The notes below the pieces were generated by a model. The model saw only the letters and a program-made list of their open reading frames with translations, made no database searches and was not told the origin of the DNA. Below are positions 61,974 to 64,000 of a stretch of DNA of 64,000 nt, one piece after another (the stretch's first letter is position 1; each line of letters begins with the position of its first letter). The stretch spans positions 8,425,929 to 8,489,928 of the forward strand of contig NW_022145613.1 in NCBI RefSeq assembly GCF_000002235.5, given 5' to 3'. Source of the DNA: Strongylocentrotus purpuratus (taxonomy: Eukaryota > Echinodermata > Echinoidea > Camarodonta > Strongylocentrotidae). The position numbers and the translations under genes were made by a program.

Positions 61974-62484
61974 ACTATTACTACTACTACTACTACTACT
62001 ACTTCTTCTCCTCCTTCGTCTTCTTCCTTTAATTCTTCTCCTCCTTTTTTCCTTTTCCTTCTTTCTAGTATTGCCACTTCTTTTCTTTTACTACTGATAA
62101 TGATTGATCTGCCAGGTCGTATAACTGTTTTATGGACTTATAAAACTAACGCCAATACCGTCACCACTTCTACTTTCAATCTAACTTCTACAACAGTATC
62201 AGCTACAAACTATTTATAATAATAAGCGACAACTCAAACACCATACAAACTGTTCTCAAATTGCCAATTTCAGTTCACATCTTAGCAGTTTTCAAAACTT
62301 CGTACACTAATAAATGAGTATAAATAGGAAGATATATAAATGAATAAATAATTAAATGATAAACGAATAAATGAATAAACAAATGAACACATAAATGAAT
62401 GACTAAAGAAATAATTATAGATTTGAAAAACACCTTACCTATTCCGAGTACAAGAAAAATAAAAGCCTGTCGTCCCATCATCAT
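659..62484 (-). CDS. GRL101-like LDLa/LRR G-protein coupled receptor (24 exons, 1153 aa)
   Basis: A cell-surface receptor of the LGR type C group, which includes relaxin receptors and mollusc GRL101. Residues: 1-about 23 signal peptide; 25-528 twelve LDLa modules with paired Cys and acidic Ca2+-site ends; 529-566 N-terminal LRR Cys cap; 567-732 seven LRRs, one per exon; 733-770 C-terminal cap with Cys residues; then TM1; 800-1019 TM2-TM6; 1020-1050 TM7 with NPILY; 1076-1153 a Thr/Lys-rich cytosolic tail. I joined exons by GT/AG borders. LDLa introns are phase 1, LRR introns phase 2, TM introns phase 0, and the sum is exactly in frame. LDLa modules bind proteins or lipoproteins in known families; the ligand here is unknown. 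The DRY site reads HRL. Alternatives: exons 1-2, far from the rest, could belong to another transcript, and extra exons may lie in the 35-kb intron. Confidence 0.88.
1573..1741 (-). CDS. GRL101-like receptor exon 23: TM7 and proximal tail
   Basis: Phase 0 in, phase 1 out. [17 protein letters not shown] is TM7 with NPxxY. The donor is CAG|GTAAG. Reading through it would add about 13 residues and a stop, a possible alternative end. Confidence 0.92.
2246..2905 (-). CDS. GRL101-like receptor exon 22: TM2 to TM6
   Basis: 220 codons, phase 0/0. TM2 has [10 protein letters not shown] with Asp 2.50; extracellular loop 1 ends at Cys 3.25 (GLCKF); TM3 ends [13 protein letters not shown], with HRL in place of DRY; loop 2 has the Cys partner in SGVCLAL; TM6 is [14 protein letters not shown]. 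These fit the LGR family. Confidence 0.95.
2985..3430. repeat. Minisatellite with 144-bp higher-order unit
   Basis: Built from degenerate 12-13 base units of the kind CACCTTATCGGCA. A longer segment starting at 3031 recurs almost unchanged from 3175, an offset of 144 bp. It lies in the intron between exons 21 and 22 of the receptor gene. Confidence 0.85.
3520..3718 (-). CDS. GRL101-like receptor exon 21: LRR C-terminal cap and TM1
   Basis: Phase 2 in, phase 0 out. The linker [19 protein letters not shown], then [17 protein letters not shown], closely follows the hinge of relaxin receptors. TM1 carries the class-A Asn in LIGNLVVI. Confidence 0.92.
4003..4071 (-). CDS. GRL101-like receptor exon 20: LRR 7
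   Basis: 69 nt, phase 2/2. [18 protein letters not shown], one residue short as in LRR 1, leading into the C-terminal cap. Confidence 0.88.
4488..4559 (-). CDS. GRL101-like receptor exon 19: LRR 6
   Basis: 72 nt, phase 2/2. [19 protein letters not shown] matches the LRR consensus. Confidence 0.9.
5239..5310 (-). CDS. GRL101-like receptor exon 18: LRR 5
   Basis: 72 nt, phase 2/2. [19 protein letters not shown] matches the LRR consensus; NLT is a possible glycosylation site. Confidence 0.9.
5500..5928 (+). repeat. Retroposon 3' end with (CCAAA)n tail
   Basis: AT-rich sequence ending in AAAATAAAA and then repeated CCAAA units up to about 5925, like the 3' end of a short-repeat-tailed LINE or its SINE partner. 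No reverse-transcriptase residues are readable. Located in the intron between LRR 4 and LRR 5. Confidence 0.45.
6006..6077 (-). CDS. GRL101-like receptor exon 17: LRR 4
   Basis: 72 nt, phase 2/2. [19 protein letters not shown] matches the LRR consensus. Confidence 0.9.
6172..6502. mobile_element. MITE, TTAA-type (family also at 49587 and 50117)
   Basis: Begins AAAGTTGAGTTCTGG and ends CAGAACTCAATCTTCTCG followed by TTAA. The ends are inverted repeats of each other. It shares its length and interior with the copies at 49587-49930 and 50117-50512. The left flank has drifted. No coding capacity. Confidence 0.7.
6596..6920 (+). repeat. Retroposon 3' end with (TCAAAA)n tail
   Basis: T/C-rich stretch followed by AATAAA and repeated TCAAAA units (about 6880-6915), the form of a LINE/SINE 3' terminus. 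In the intron between LRR 3 and LRR 4. Confidence 0.4.
6975..7046 (-). CDS. GRL101-like receptor exon 16: LRR 3
   Basis: 72 nt, phase 2/2. [19 protein letters not shown] matches the LRR consensus. Confidence 0.9.
7636..7707 (-). CDS. GRL101-like receptor exon 15: LRR 2
   Basis: 72 nt, phase 2/2. [19 protein letters not shown] is a textbook LRR, with one N-glycosylation site (NDT). Confidence 0.9.
8115..8183 (-). CDS. GRL101-like receptor exon 14: LRR 1
   Basis: 69 nt, phase 2/2. [20 protein letters not shown] fits the LRR consensus, one residue short of the 24-residue unit. Confidence 0.85.
8500..8605 (-). repeat. tRNA-derived SINE head
   Basis: On the minus strand an A-box-like stretch (TGGCTTAGTTGATAAAGCG) is followed by a B box, GGTTCGAATCC. 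The acceptor arms do not pair well, so this is a SINE relic, not a working tRNA. In the intron between exon 13 and LRR 1. Confidence 0.6.
9038..9152 (-). CDS. GRL101-like receptor exon 13: N-terminal LRR cap
   Basis: Enters in phase 1 and leaves in phase 2, switching from LDLa to LRR phasing. Cys cluster [18 protein letters not shown], then a half LRR. This is the LRRNT cap that links LDLa and LRR blocks in the relaxin-receptor family. Confidence 0.85.
9245..9425. repeat. Interspersed repeat shared with 21630-21790 and 24430-24590
   Basis: Begins GGGATTAGACCAC and contains ACATAAGAAAAAGAG and TATCGAGGGAGCA. The same order of blocks is found downstream of the first two array receptors. Origin unknown; no coding capacity. 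Confidence 0.6.
9960..10080. repeat. Hairpin-forming inverted repeat
   Basis: GGGCGTAGAT...CCTATTGTTCAGGG is mirrored by CCCTGAACAATAGG...GACGCCCAT with arms of nearly 40 bases around a G-run loop. It is probably a small foldback element. Similar ACACCGAACTTGAAAT blocks lie nearby at about 9930 and 10233. Confidence 0.65.
10533..10652 (-). CDS. GRL101-like receptor exon 12: LDLa module 12
   Basis: 40 codons, phase 1/1. [18 protein letters not shown] then [12 protein letters not shown]. The last LDLa module before the LRR block. Confidence 0.88.
10996..11136. mobile_element. Foldback MITE, GGGACTTTTAG family, copy 1
   Basis: Near-palindrome of about 140 bp. The ends GGGGCTTTTAGATTTGCACG and CGTGCAAATCTAAAAGTCCC are inverted repeats; the middle is also largely self-complementary (GTGACGTC around a centre). 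Same family as 15007 and 41850. Flanked by TA on the left and TG on the right. Confidence 0.85.
11150..11205. repeat. Trinucleotide microsatellite (GTC/GTA)n
   Basis: Runs of CGT then AGT triplets, next to the 8-bp target duplication of the following element. A related triplet run continues beyond that element at 11615. Confidence 0.85.
11214..11606. mobile_element. Small DNA transposon with 8-bp target duplication (hAT-like MITE)
   Basis: The ends are CCCGGCC plus a C-run plus ACTCAG, and its inverse CTGAG plus a G-run plus GGCCGGG. It is flanked exactly by TATCAGCA at 11206-11213 and 11607-11614. An 8-bp duplication is the mark of hAT transposases. The 171-codon open frame crossing it has no domain. 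Confidence 0.85.
11774..11908 (-). CDS. GRL101-like receptor exon 11: LDLa module 11
   Basis: 45 codons, phase 1/1. [18 protein letters not shown] is typical; the end [10 protein letters not shown] lacks the SDE core, so calcium binding is doubtful. Confidence 0.87.
12562..12696 (-). CDS. GRL101-like receptor exon 10: LDLa module 10
   Basis: 45 codons, phase 1/1. [16 protein letters not shown] is typical; the end [17 protein letters not shown] has a short insert with an N-glycosylation site (NGT). Confidence 0.88.
13260..13302. repeat. (GGT)n microsatellite
   Basis: Run of GGT/GGC triplets about 40 bases downstream of exon 9's donor, in the intron between exons 9 and 10. Confidence 0.8.
13343..13465 (-). 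CDS. GRL101-like receptor exon 9: LDLa module 9
   Basis: 41 codons, phase 1/1. Has [17 protein letters not shown] and ends [12 protein letters not shown], a complete module. Confidence 0.88.
14207..14377 (-). CDS. GRL101-like receptor exon 8: divergent LDLa module 8
   Basis: 57 codons, phase 1/1. Six Cys, but long spacers and a changed end, [11 protein letters not shown]. Best read as an expanded LDLa module that keeps the FDEE acidic end. It carries one N-glycosylation site (NTT). Confidence 0.82.
15007..15146. mobile_element. Foldback MITE, GGGACTTTTAG family, copy 2
   Basis: Almost perfect palindrome. Arms from GGGATGTTTAGATTTGCACG to CGTGCAAATCTAAAAGTCCC, with a centre around AAGGCACTGGCGCAGTGCCTT-like pairing. 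TA on both flanks (15005-15006 and 15147-15148). Confidence 0.9.
15175..15315 (-). CDS. GRL101-like receptor exon 7: LDLa module 7
   Basis: 47 codons, phase 1/1, acceptor TGCAG, donor C|GTAAG. Ends [17 protein letters not shown] foldback element (15007-15146) sits just 29 bases beyond the donor in the next intron. Confidence 0.88.
15706..15915 (-). CDS. GRL101-like receptor exon 6: LDLa modules 5 and 6
   Basis: 70 codons, phase 1/1, the only exon with two modules. The first ends [12 protein letters not shown]; the second has EYRCPNGKC and ends [12 protein letters not shown] with an extra Cys. It may reflect loss of an intron between two modules. Confidence 0.9.
16382..16504 (-). CDS. GRL101-like receptor exon 5: LDLa module 4
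   Basis: 41 codons, phase 1/1. Contains [17 protein letters not shown] and the canonical [11 protein letters not shown]. The donor G|GTAAGG is preferred; another GT six bases upstream would keep the phase and drop two residues. Confidence 0.9.
17066..17185 (-). CDS. GRL101-like receptor exon 4: LDLa module 3
   Basis: 40 codons, phase 1/1, acceptor TGCAG, donor T|GTAAG. Ends with a good calcium-site motif, [12 protein letters not shown]. Confidence 0.87.
17318..17940 (-). mobile_element. LINE 3' fragment (CR1/Jockey-type reverse transcriptase C-terminus)
   Basis: Minus-strand frame 17654-17926 reads [20 protein letters not shown], then [10 protein letters not shown] and FKRNFKHKQ, the typical end of CR1/Jockey-group ORF2. 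A short 3' UTR ends in TTGAACTTGAGCTTG-like repeats near 17318. Severely 5' truncated. In the intron between exons 3 and 4. Confidence 0.75.
18520..18627 (-). CDS. GRL101-like receptor exon 3: LDLa module 2
   Basis: 36 codons, phase 1/1, acceptor TACAG, donor G|GTGAG. Starts CAKDEFPC and ends [12 protein letters not shown]; the usual SDE end is degenerate, so Ca2+ binding may be weak. Confidence 0.82.
19688..21055 (+). CDS. Array receptor 1: rhodopsin-class GPCR, two exons (287 aa)
   Basis: Exon 1 is 19688-19951 and exon 2 20456-21055, donor ATT|GTAAGT, acceptor TACAG, phase 0. Extracellular N-terminus with two glycosylation sites (NFT, NNT). TM1 has LNGF (Asn 1.50); TM2 NMALIDF (Asp 2.50). 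TM3 starts with Cys 3.25 in YKICN and ends AVYRFVTV, so the DRY site is YRF. TM4, a very short loop 2 without Cys, and TM5 follow. Loop 3 holds [21 protein letters not shown]6 and TM7 (NPIIYW) precede a 25-residue tail. Resembles the lineage-specific, probably chemosensory receptors known from sea urchins (surreal-GPCRs); ligand unknown. Alternative start at the second Met. Confidence 0.85.
19983..20106 (+). repeat. tRNA-derived SINE in the intron of array receptor 1
   Basis: A-box-like ACTCAGTGGGAAAGCAT, an anticodon region TCTCGAAACC, a decayed B box GGGTGCGAAAC, then the body AGTCGATGCGCTAAT to AAGTCCCTCGG. The same body occurs at 51925-52055 in reverse, so it is a SINE family. It was present before the tandem duplication, as copy 2 has it at the same site. 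Confidence 0.75.
21056..22340. other. Spacer downstream of array receptor 1
   Basis: No gene. Contains the interspersed repeat at about 21630-21790 shared with 9245-9425. All of it is repeated downstream of copy 2, so it marks the duplication and not a function. Confidence 0.6.
22341..25137. repeat. Tandem duplication unit 2
   Basis: Repeat of 18867-22340. Lacks about 618 bp relative to unit 1 (the interval matching 20100-20717). It ends where a LINE-like AT-rich sequence with TTGAA repeats begins at about 25130. Confidence 0.85.
23109..23856 (+). pseudogene. Array receptor 2: pseudogene, internal deletion
   Basis: Exon 1 (23109-23372) is open and very like receptor 1, but TM1 Asn 1.50 is changed (LKGF) and TM2 reads MARIDF. 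A deletion joins the middle of the intron (CCAAGTCCCTCGG, about 23519) to the TM5 coding part (TACGCACTTC). The splice acceptor, TM3, TM4 and half of TM5 are lost. The remaining TM5-TM7 part is still open to a stop at 23856. Similarity to receptor 1 shows a recent loss. Confidence 0.88.
25130..25945 (-). repeat. AT-rich retroposon-like sequence with (TTGAA)n end
   Basis: Starts with TTGAATTGAATTGAATTGAA followed by an AT-rich body with a CA microsatellite (25312-25341). This is the reverse orientation of a LINE 3' tail. No reverse-transcriptase frame could be read. It abuts and replaces the 5' part of the next receptor copy. Confidence 0.45.
25957..27043 (+). pseudogene. Array receptor 3: heavily decayed pseudogene
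   Basis: Fragments match the array receptors in order: CGTTTCACCGAGACTGAG and ACAGCATTACATC of TM1-TM2 (25959-26000), a donor GAGTAAGTTT at about 26078, TM3 text near 26490-26590, TM5-TM6 text near 26690-26830, and the TM7 tail at 26955-27040. Many stops and indels. A 12-bp unit (CACTATATTTT) is repeated three times at 26757-26788. The oldest-looking member. Confidence 0.75.
27579..27895. mobile_element. 317-bp long-inverted-repeat element
   Basis: Arms of about 100 bases or more: GAAAACGGTCAGCAAATAGA at the left and its inverse at the right (TTTGCTGACCGTTTTC). The centre has GTCCTACC inverted around TAGCAACAAT. No coding capacity. It lies exactly at the left limit of the receptor 4 upstream homology block, so it inserted there or took part in a rearrangement. 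No clear target duplication. Confidence 0.8.
29039..30345 (+). pseudogene. Array receptor 4: pseudogene (subtype of receptors 6 and 7)
   Basis: Starts [12 protein letters not shown] like receptors 6 and 7, but a one-base loss near 29085 shifts the frame; TM1-TM2 continue in another frame to a donor near 29298. Exon 2 is almost entirely gone: intron text GGCACATTTAGG is joined to CTAATCCCGTTATTTTCTGG of TM7 at about 30251, and only the last 30 codons to TGA at 30345 remain. Confidence 0.85.
30474..31012 (+). repeat. Insertion downstream of array receptor 4 (retroposon-like)
   Basis: Present here but absent at the same place after receptors 6 and 7, where the flanks are contiguous (GTGTCATAATAATTAT). 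Contains a GT microsatellite and an AT-rich 3' part ending AAAATAAAATATCATTG. No coding capacity. Confidence 0.6.
31057..33462 (+). mobile_element. 5'-truncated LINE with intact reverse-transcriptase frame (CR1/L2 group)
   Basis: Open from the left junction. The end of the endonuclease domain (SDHIPV) is followed by a 741-codon frame from Met 31123 to 33348. RT motifs: SSAFDTIDH (A), [13 protein letters not shown] (B), YADDTQLY (C), and the C-terminal WNNLPFEVR. The 3' end is an ATT microsatellite (33439-33461). It inserted in GTTAGT|GATATAG, a junction that is uninterrupted after receptor 7, with a short TTAGT-like duplication. Truncated, so not autonomous, but young by its open frame. Confidence 0.92.
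34005..34899 (+). pseudogene. Array receptor 5: pseudogene (subtype with long N-terminus)
   Basis: Exon 1 is open: TM1 [17 protein letters not shown]2 [11 protein letters not shown], donor CCT|GTAAGT at 34284. The frame stays open upstream to 33792, so the N-terminus may be longer by 71 residues. Exon 2 has a stop in the TM3-loop text (CACGTCTAACC), a lost TM4 and a stop after TNVAIW at 34716. The decayed TM7 text reaches 34899. The related copy is receptor 8. Confidence 0.82.
35400..35850 (+). repeat. Retroposon 3' end with (TTCAA)n tail
   Basis: AT-rich sequence ending GAAAATAAAGTCAATTCAATTCAATT. AATAAA followed by repeated TCAAT is typical of non-LTR element 3' ends in marine invertebrates. 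Coding sequence not readable. Confidence 0.45.
36045..36985. other. Conserved upstream block of array receptor 6
   Basis: Matches 42783-43948 (before receptor 7) and, from TAGCTAGTTTGTATGGGG on, 27900-29038 (before receptor 4). Contains no open frame of note. It must carry the promoter and 5' UTR of this subtype; a candidate conserved core is the stretch with GCCCAGAATCAGCACTTAAT. Confidence 0.55.
36986..38967 (+). CDS. Array receptor 6: rhodopsin-class GPCR, two exons (281 aa)
   Basis: Exon 1 36986-37246 and exon 2 38383-38967, donor ACT|GTAAGT, acceptor TTACAG, phase 0. N-terminus with one glycosylation site (NQT). TM1 [15 protein letters not shown]2 NMALINLF has Asn where class A has Asp 2.50. 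TM3 begins IRRVLNSTW without the usual Cys 3.25 and ends AVYRFVTV. Loop 2 is short without Cys. Loop 3 is [22 protein letters not shown]7 NPVIFW is followed by a short basic tail ([11 protein letters not shown]). The subtype shared with receptors 4 and 7. Intron 1136 bp with internal repeats. Confidence 0.86.
39376..41420 (+). mobile_element. Decayed LINE (CR1/Jockey group)
   Basis: RT text in order but split by stops: [15 protein letters not shown] near 39490, NQYGFRQS near 39770, [11 protein letters not shown] near 40055, [11 protein letters not shown] near 40145 in the open frame 40104-40403, [15 protein letters not shown], and a C-terminal domain to about 41015. The 3' tail has CTAT/CTAA repeats at about 41410. 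It replaces the second receptor (long N-terminus subtype) that follows receptor 7. Confidence 0.85.
41850..41961. mobile_element. Foldback MITE, GGGACTTTTAG family, copy 3
   Basis: 112 bp; ends GGGACTTTTAGATTTGCG and CGTGCGAATCTTAAAGTCCC. TA on both flanks (41848-41849 and 41962-41963). More diverged in its middle than copies 1 and 2. Confidence 0.85.
42257..42646. mobile_element. Long-TIR element with a tRNA-like core
   Basis: Inverted arms of about 70 bases or more: CCCAAACAGGTTTGCCAATG at 42276 is mirrored by GCAAACCTGTTTGGG at 42610. The centre (about 42415-42480) has a tRNA-like A box TGGTCCAATCGGTAAGG and B-box-like GTGGATTCAAGTC. Ends blur into AATTTTT flanks, so limits are approximate. 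Confidence 0.7.
42783..43948. other. Conserved upstream block of array receptor 7
   Basis: Homologous to the blocks before receptors 6 and 4; no coding capacity. Presumed promoter and 5' UTR of the subtype. Confidence 0.55.
43949..46050 (+). CDS. Array receptor 7: rhodopsin-class GPCR, two exons (281 aa)
   Basis: Exon 1 43949-44209 and exon 2 45466-46050, donor AGG|GTAAGT, acceptor TTACAG, phase 0. Close paralogue of receptor 6 with the same landmarks: glycosylation site NQT, TM1 LNGS, Asn at 2.50 (NMTLINLF), no Cys 3.25 (IRKVLNSTW), YRF in place of DRY, NPVIFW in TM7, tail RNDVVSVMY. Differences cluster in TM2, the TM4-TM5 loop ([10 protein letters not shown]) and loop 3. Intron 1256 bp, alignable with that of receptor 6. 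Confidence 0.86.
46842..47197. mobile_element. TTAA-flanked MITE in array receptor 8
   Basis: The ends TTAAAGGTAAAGACCAGT and ACTGGTCTTTACCTTTAA are exact inverted repeats of 18 bases that include TTAA. The interior has no coding capacity. A TTAA duplication points to a piggyBac-type transposase as mobiliser. Confidence 0.85.
47660..47849. mobile_element. Tc1/mariner-pogo-type MITE in array receptor 8
   Basis: 190 bp. Ends CAGTGAAACCT and AGGTTTCACTG; TA flanks at 47658-47659 and 47850-47851. Internal TATAAAGACC is repeated. Matches the pogo/Tigger style of terminal repeat. Confidence 0.85.
48229..48578. mobile_element. TTAA-flanked repeat, copy 1 (copy 2 at 57350)
   Basis: TTAAAGGCATCG at the left and GACTCACTTTAA at the right. 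Colinear with 57350-57720, sharing CCGTACTCATTTTCCCC, AGACAGGCGATCGGCTTG and others. Non-coding. Confidence 0.8.
49400..50458. repeat. 528-bp tandem duplication
   Basis: The text from GTAATTAAATTGTAATAATA at 49408 restarts at 49936 and is almost identical until about 50458. Each half carries a TTAA-type MITE. The near identity means a recent event, and the small open frames repeated in both halves belong to the MITE. Confidence 0.88.
49587..49930. mobile_element. TTAA-type MITE, copy 2 (right end lost)
   Basis: Left end TTAAAGAAAAGGTTGAG, interior as in 6172-6502, cut off at GCATAATACGATG by the tandem duplication border. Confidence 0.8.
50117..50512. mobile_element. TTAA-type MITE, copy 3 (complete)
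   Basis: TTAAAGAAAAGGTTGAGTTC at the left, GAACTCAACCTTCTCTTTAA at the right; TTAA on both ends. Complete copy of 396 bp. No transposase. Confidence 0.85.
50848..53372 (+). CDS. Array receptor 9: rhodopsin-class GPCR, two exons (293 aa)
   Basis: Exon 1 50848-51126 and exon 2 52770-53372, donor CGG|GTAAGT, acceptor TTTTTTAG, phase 0. TM1 [16 protein letters not shown]2 [10 protein letters not shown] keeps Asp 2.50. TM3 begins [12 protein letters not shown], with Tyr at the Cys 3.25 place, and ends AVYRFVTV. Loop 2 is short without Cys. Loop 3 is shorter than in the others ([14 protein letters not shown]). TM7 NPVIYW; tail [19 protein letters not shown]. The intron (1643 bp) carries a CpG-dense patch and a SINE. 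Met 50851 is an alternative start. Its 3' end lies about 0.5 kb from exon 2 of the host receptor gene. Confidence 0.85.
51150..51780. repeat. CpG-dense patch in the intron of array receptor 9
   Basis: About 630 bases crowded with variants of TACCGCGTCT, CCGCGGT and CGCGTGT, beginning AAAGGCCCGGTCACAC. Base composition is unlike everything around it. The small open frames on both strands lack domains. Perhaps the body of an unclassified transposon or a degenerate minisatellite. Confidence 0.7.
51925..52055 (-). repeat. tRNA-derived SINE, reverse orientation
   Basis: Minus strand: TAGTTGGTAGAGCAGTGG (A box), TCTCGTAACC (Thr-CGT-like anticodon loop), GGGTTCAAAC (B box), then the body AGTCGATGCGCTAGTACC and CCAGGTCCCTCGGAGAGG as in 19983-20106. 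Better preserved than the other copies. Confidence 0.82.
53869..54021 (-). CDS. GRL101-like receptor exon 2: LDLa module 1
   Basis: 51 codons, phase 1 at both ends, acceptor TTAG, donor G|GTGAG. Six Cys in LDLa order with the acidic end [14 protein letters not shown]. It lies about 0.5 kb beyond the last array receptor and 35 kb upstream of exon 3. Confidence 0.78.
56941..57310. mobile_element. G-rich DNA transposon remnant (GGATCC-end MITE)
   Basis: The left end CAGGCGCGGATCCAGGAA and the inverse of the right end, CAGTGGCGGATCCGGGG, match. G-runs inside each end and four G/C runs in between. CTTAT flanks both sides (56936-56940, 57311-57315). The end sequence is of the kind widespread in hAT-type MITEs. 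Confidence 0.78.
57350..57720. mobile_element. TTAA-flanked repeat, copy 2
   Basis: TTAAAGGCATCGTTTTTAAA at the left, CGAGTCACTTTAA at the right; about 20 bp longer than copy 1 at 48229 owing to an insert near 57430. It sits 40 bases beyond the preceding element. Confidence 0.8.
59338..59474. repeat. (CT)n microsatellite with C-run
   Basis: C-run followed by long CT dinucleotide tracts, interrupted twice. The Arg/Glu-rich open frames across it are composition artefacts. Confidence 0.9.
61910..62030. repeat. (CTA/CTG/CTT)n trinucleotide tract
   Basis: Runs of ACT, GCT and TCT triplets. Produces poly-Leu and poly-Val open frames with no biological meaning. About 0.4 kb downstream of exon 1 in intron 1. 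Confidence 0.9.
62439..62484 (-). CDS. GRL101-like receptor exon 1: signal peptide
   Basis: Begins with three consecutive Met codons; the first (62484) is taken as start. It encodes Arg-Gln and then a hydrophobic run, AFIFLVLGI. It ends at a strong donor, G|GTAAGG, in phase 1, as the next LDLa exon needs. Joined to exon 2, the peptide reads as a classic signal sequence ending near a VAG cleavage site. The link to exon 2 is inferred from phase and content. Confidence 0.68.
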
Positions 62485-64000
62485 GCTTAGGACTAAAAGT
62501 TTGTGGATCTCACTCAGACACGCACTACCTGCTGTTAATACAGAAACAGAATCATGTAGACATCTGTCACTAGAACTGGAGTGGATTGATGTAGGTTCTG
62601 AACGGGAAGACAACAACAAAAAATGACAATAGAATGTTAATTGATTAATTGGAAACAAAGAACAGAATCATGCATGAATTGGAACTTATTGAGAATAAAA
62701 TTATGTTGGATTATCTTAACTCTTCATCTCTCGTTGTGTTTATAAGTGTATTGAAATCAATGAATCCTAGACATCACATATTTTTTCATTATCAATTTTG
62801 AATATGACTGATATCAGATAAGGGGCTTAAATATGTAATTACATGAATCAGTCTATAAATATATATTTCATTTGATTTGACCCGATTCGATTTAACATGG
62901 TTCATGATCATAAATCGACGCCGCTACAGTTTGTAAAATCATTCAACAAAAAAATCATGATGATGATAGAAGAAAAAAGTTGTTGATATTTTCTTTAGAT
63001 AATAATACAAAATTTAATGTATGATATGAAAATGTGATAACCTCAACATTAACAATTTAATTGATTTAATTATTGGAGAATTTTAAGCAGTTTTTTTTAA
63101 CAGTGTTGGAAAAATATAGTTGACTTAAATTCTGAAAAAGCTTAAATACAGAAAGAAATGGAGAATCAGCATTTCATCCCAGCTACAAAATAAAGTAGTG
63201 AAGTATTCATACTTTAATAGGATGCTTCCACTATGAACTCTTCACTCACTTGACTCCCCCACCCCCCCCCCCCCCTCCAAAAAAAAAAAAAAAAAAAAAC
63301 TGTTGATATTTTGTCTTCCCTAGGTCAACCTTCGGACAGCGTGCAAAAGTTTGGAAACAAAACAAGAGCAGTTAGCTATTCCACGACTCTCCATGAGAAC
63401 ACGCCCCTGAGCGTGCCCCTTCAATGCTCCACCGGGGCACTCACCCAGGTGAAGAGGGTGTGCCTTACCGCATCTTTCTTGGTTCGCTACCCACGCAAGA
63501 GGTACTCAACGGGCATCGAACACCGGCTCGATGACGCTATCGTGTTTCGCAGATGGTAATACGAGCGTGGTCGTGACTCTGAGTGAGCGCAGACGACACA
63601 AAGCGTTCCCGCCAAAAACACAAACACGCCATGCAAAAAAATCACAACCGTCCAACGAGAGTGTGCTTACTTGTTGCGCACCTCTGCCCCCGTGCCTTTC
63701 AACAGGTGCGTGTGTGTTCCATGTATTGTGTGGGTGTGTGATGTTTAATTCATTTCATTCACTCGGGTTTCACGTGATTTACCACGAAGAGGTAGGACTT
63801 GAAAAGAACATTCACAGAATGTCATTAAATCCATGATATCTCTAACCAAAAATCGATTCAATCACTTGTTAACTGCGGGGCACGATGCCGATTTTACCCT
63901 TGAGCGCATTTATTAATTTTGTTTTTAAATATTGTTCTTGGTTCATCAAATTCTAGGATAACTACCGCTGGACTATAATTTCAGCCAACTTACCACCAGA
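62485..64000. other. Upstream region of the GRL101-like receptor
   Basis: AT-rich to 63240, then a C-run and A-run (63256-63299), then a CpG-richer stretch at about 63320-63720. The latter could be a promoter, a 5' UTR exon of the receptor (a donor-like AACAA|GTAAGC exists on the minus strand near 63670), or an exon of a plus-strand gene (CCCTAG acceptor-like text at 63319-63324, open to 63559). Not decided. Confidence 0.35.

Larger units (their letters stand above)
54022..62438. other. Intron 1 of the GRL101-like receptor
   Basis: 8.4 kb without a supported exon. Contains AT-rich retroposon-like sequence (54460-54740), transposons at 56941 and 57350, a duplicated 29-bp unit near 58800-58870 and several microsatellites. 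Open frames here show no domains. Confidence 0.6.

Noticed and set aside
61846-62097. Poly-Leu open frame
   Set aside because: Translation of a CTA/CTG/CTT microsatellite.

Overview
The window looks like animal nuclear DNA: AT-rich, many phase-matched introns with GT/AG borders, LINE, SINE and foldback repeats, and microsatellites. A cluster of small, fast-changing rhodopsin-class receptors beside a multi-LDLa/LRR receptor of the GRL101 type suggests an echinoderm or another ambulacrarian such as an acorn worm. That taxonomic guess is inference; no single base pattern proves it.

The minus strand carries one large gene. I could assemble 24 exons from 62484 down to 659. All splice borders are GT/AG, all phases match, and the summed reading frame is 3462 nt (1153 aa plus stop). 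The order is signal peptide, twelve LDL-receptor class A modules (some divergent), a cysteine-rich LRR cap, seven one-exon leucine-rich repeats, a C-terminal LRR cap, seven membrane segments and a Thr/Lys-rich tail. This is the layout of G-protein coupled receptor GRL101 of molluscs and, with fewer LDLa modules, of the relaxin receptors (LGR type C).

Intron 2 of this gene is about 35 kb (18628-53868). On the opposite strand it holds nine copies of a compact two-exon rhodopsin-class receptor. Four are open from start to stop (19688-21055, 36986-38967, 43949-46050, 50848-53372; 281-293 aa). Five are pseudogenes (23109-23856, 25957-27043, 29039-30345, 34005-34899, 46684-48022). All open copies have one phase-0 intron between TM2 and TM3. 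The array grew by a 3.5 kb tandem duplication (18867-25137) and by duplication of a larger unit carrying two receptor subtypes. It was then cut up by deletions, LINEs and small DNA transposons. The open copies have lost several class-A landmarks, as expected for a fast-evolving chemosensory type such as the sea urchin surreal-GPCRs.

Repeats include a 5'-truncated LINE with an intact 741-codon reverse transcriptase frame (31057-33462), a decayed LINE (39376-41420), and LINE 3' fragments. There are several families of small inverted-repeat elements with readable target duplications (TA, TTAA, CTTAT and an 8-bp one), tRNA-derived SINEs, a 144-bp higher-order minisatellite inside the receptor gene, and a CpG-dense patch of unknown origin in the intron of the last array gene. 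From 54 to 64 kb I see only intron 1 with repeats, the first exon and a CpG-richer upstream stretch. I saw no rRNA genes, no convincing functional tRNA, no CRISPR and no virus-like element.
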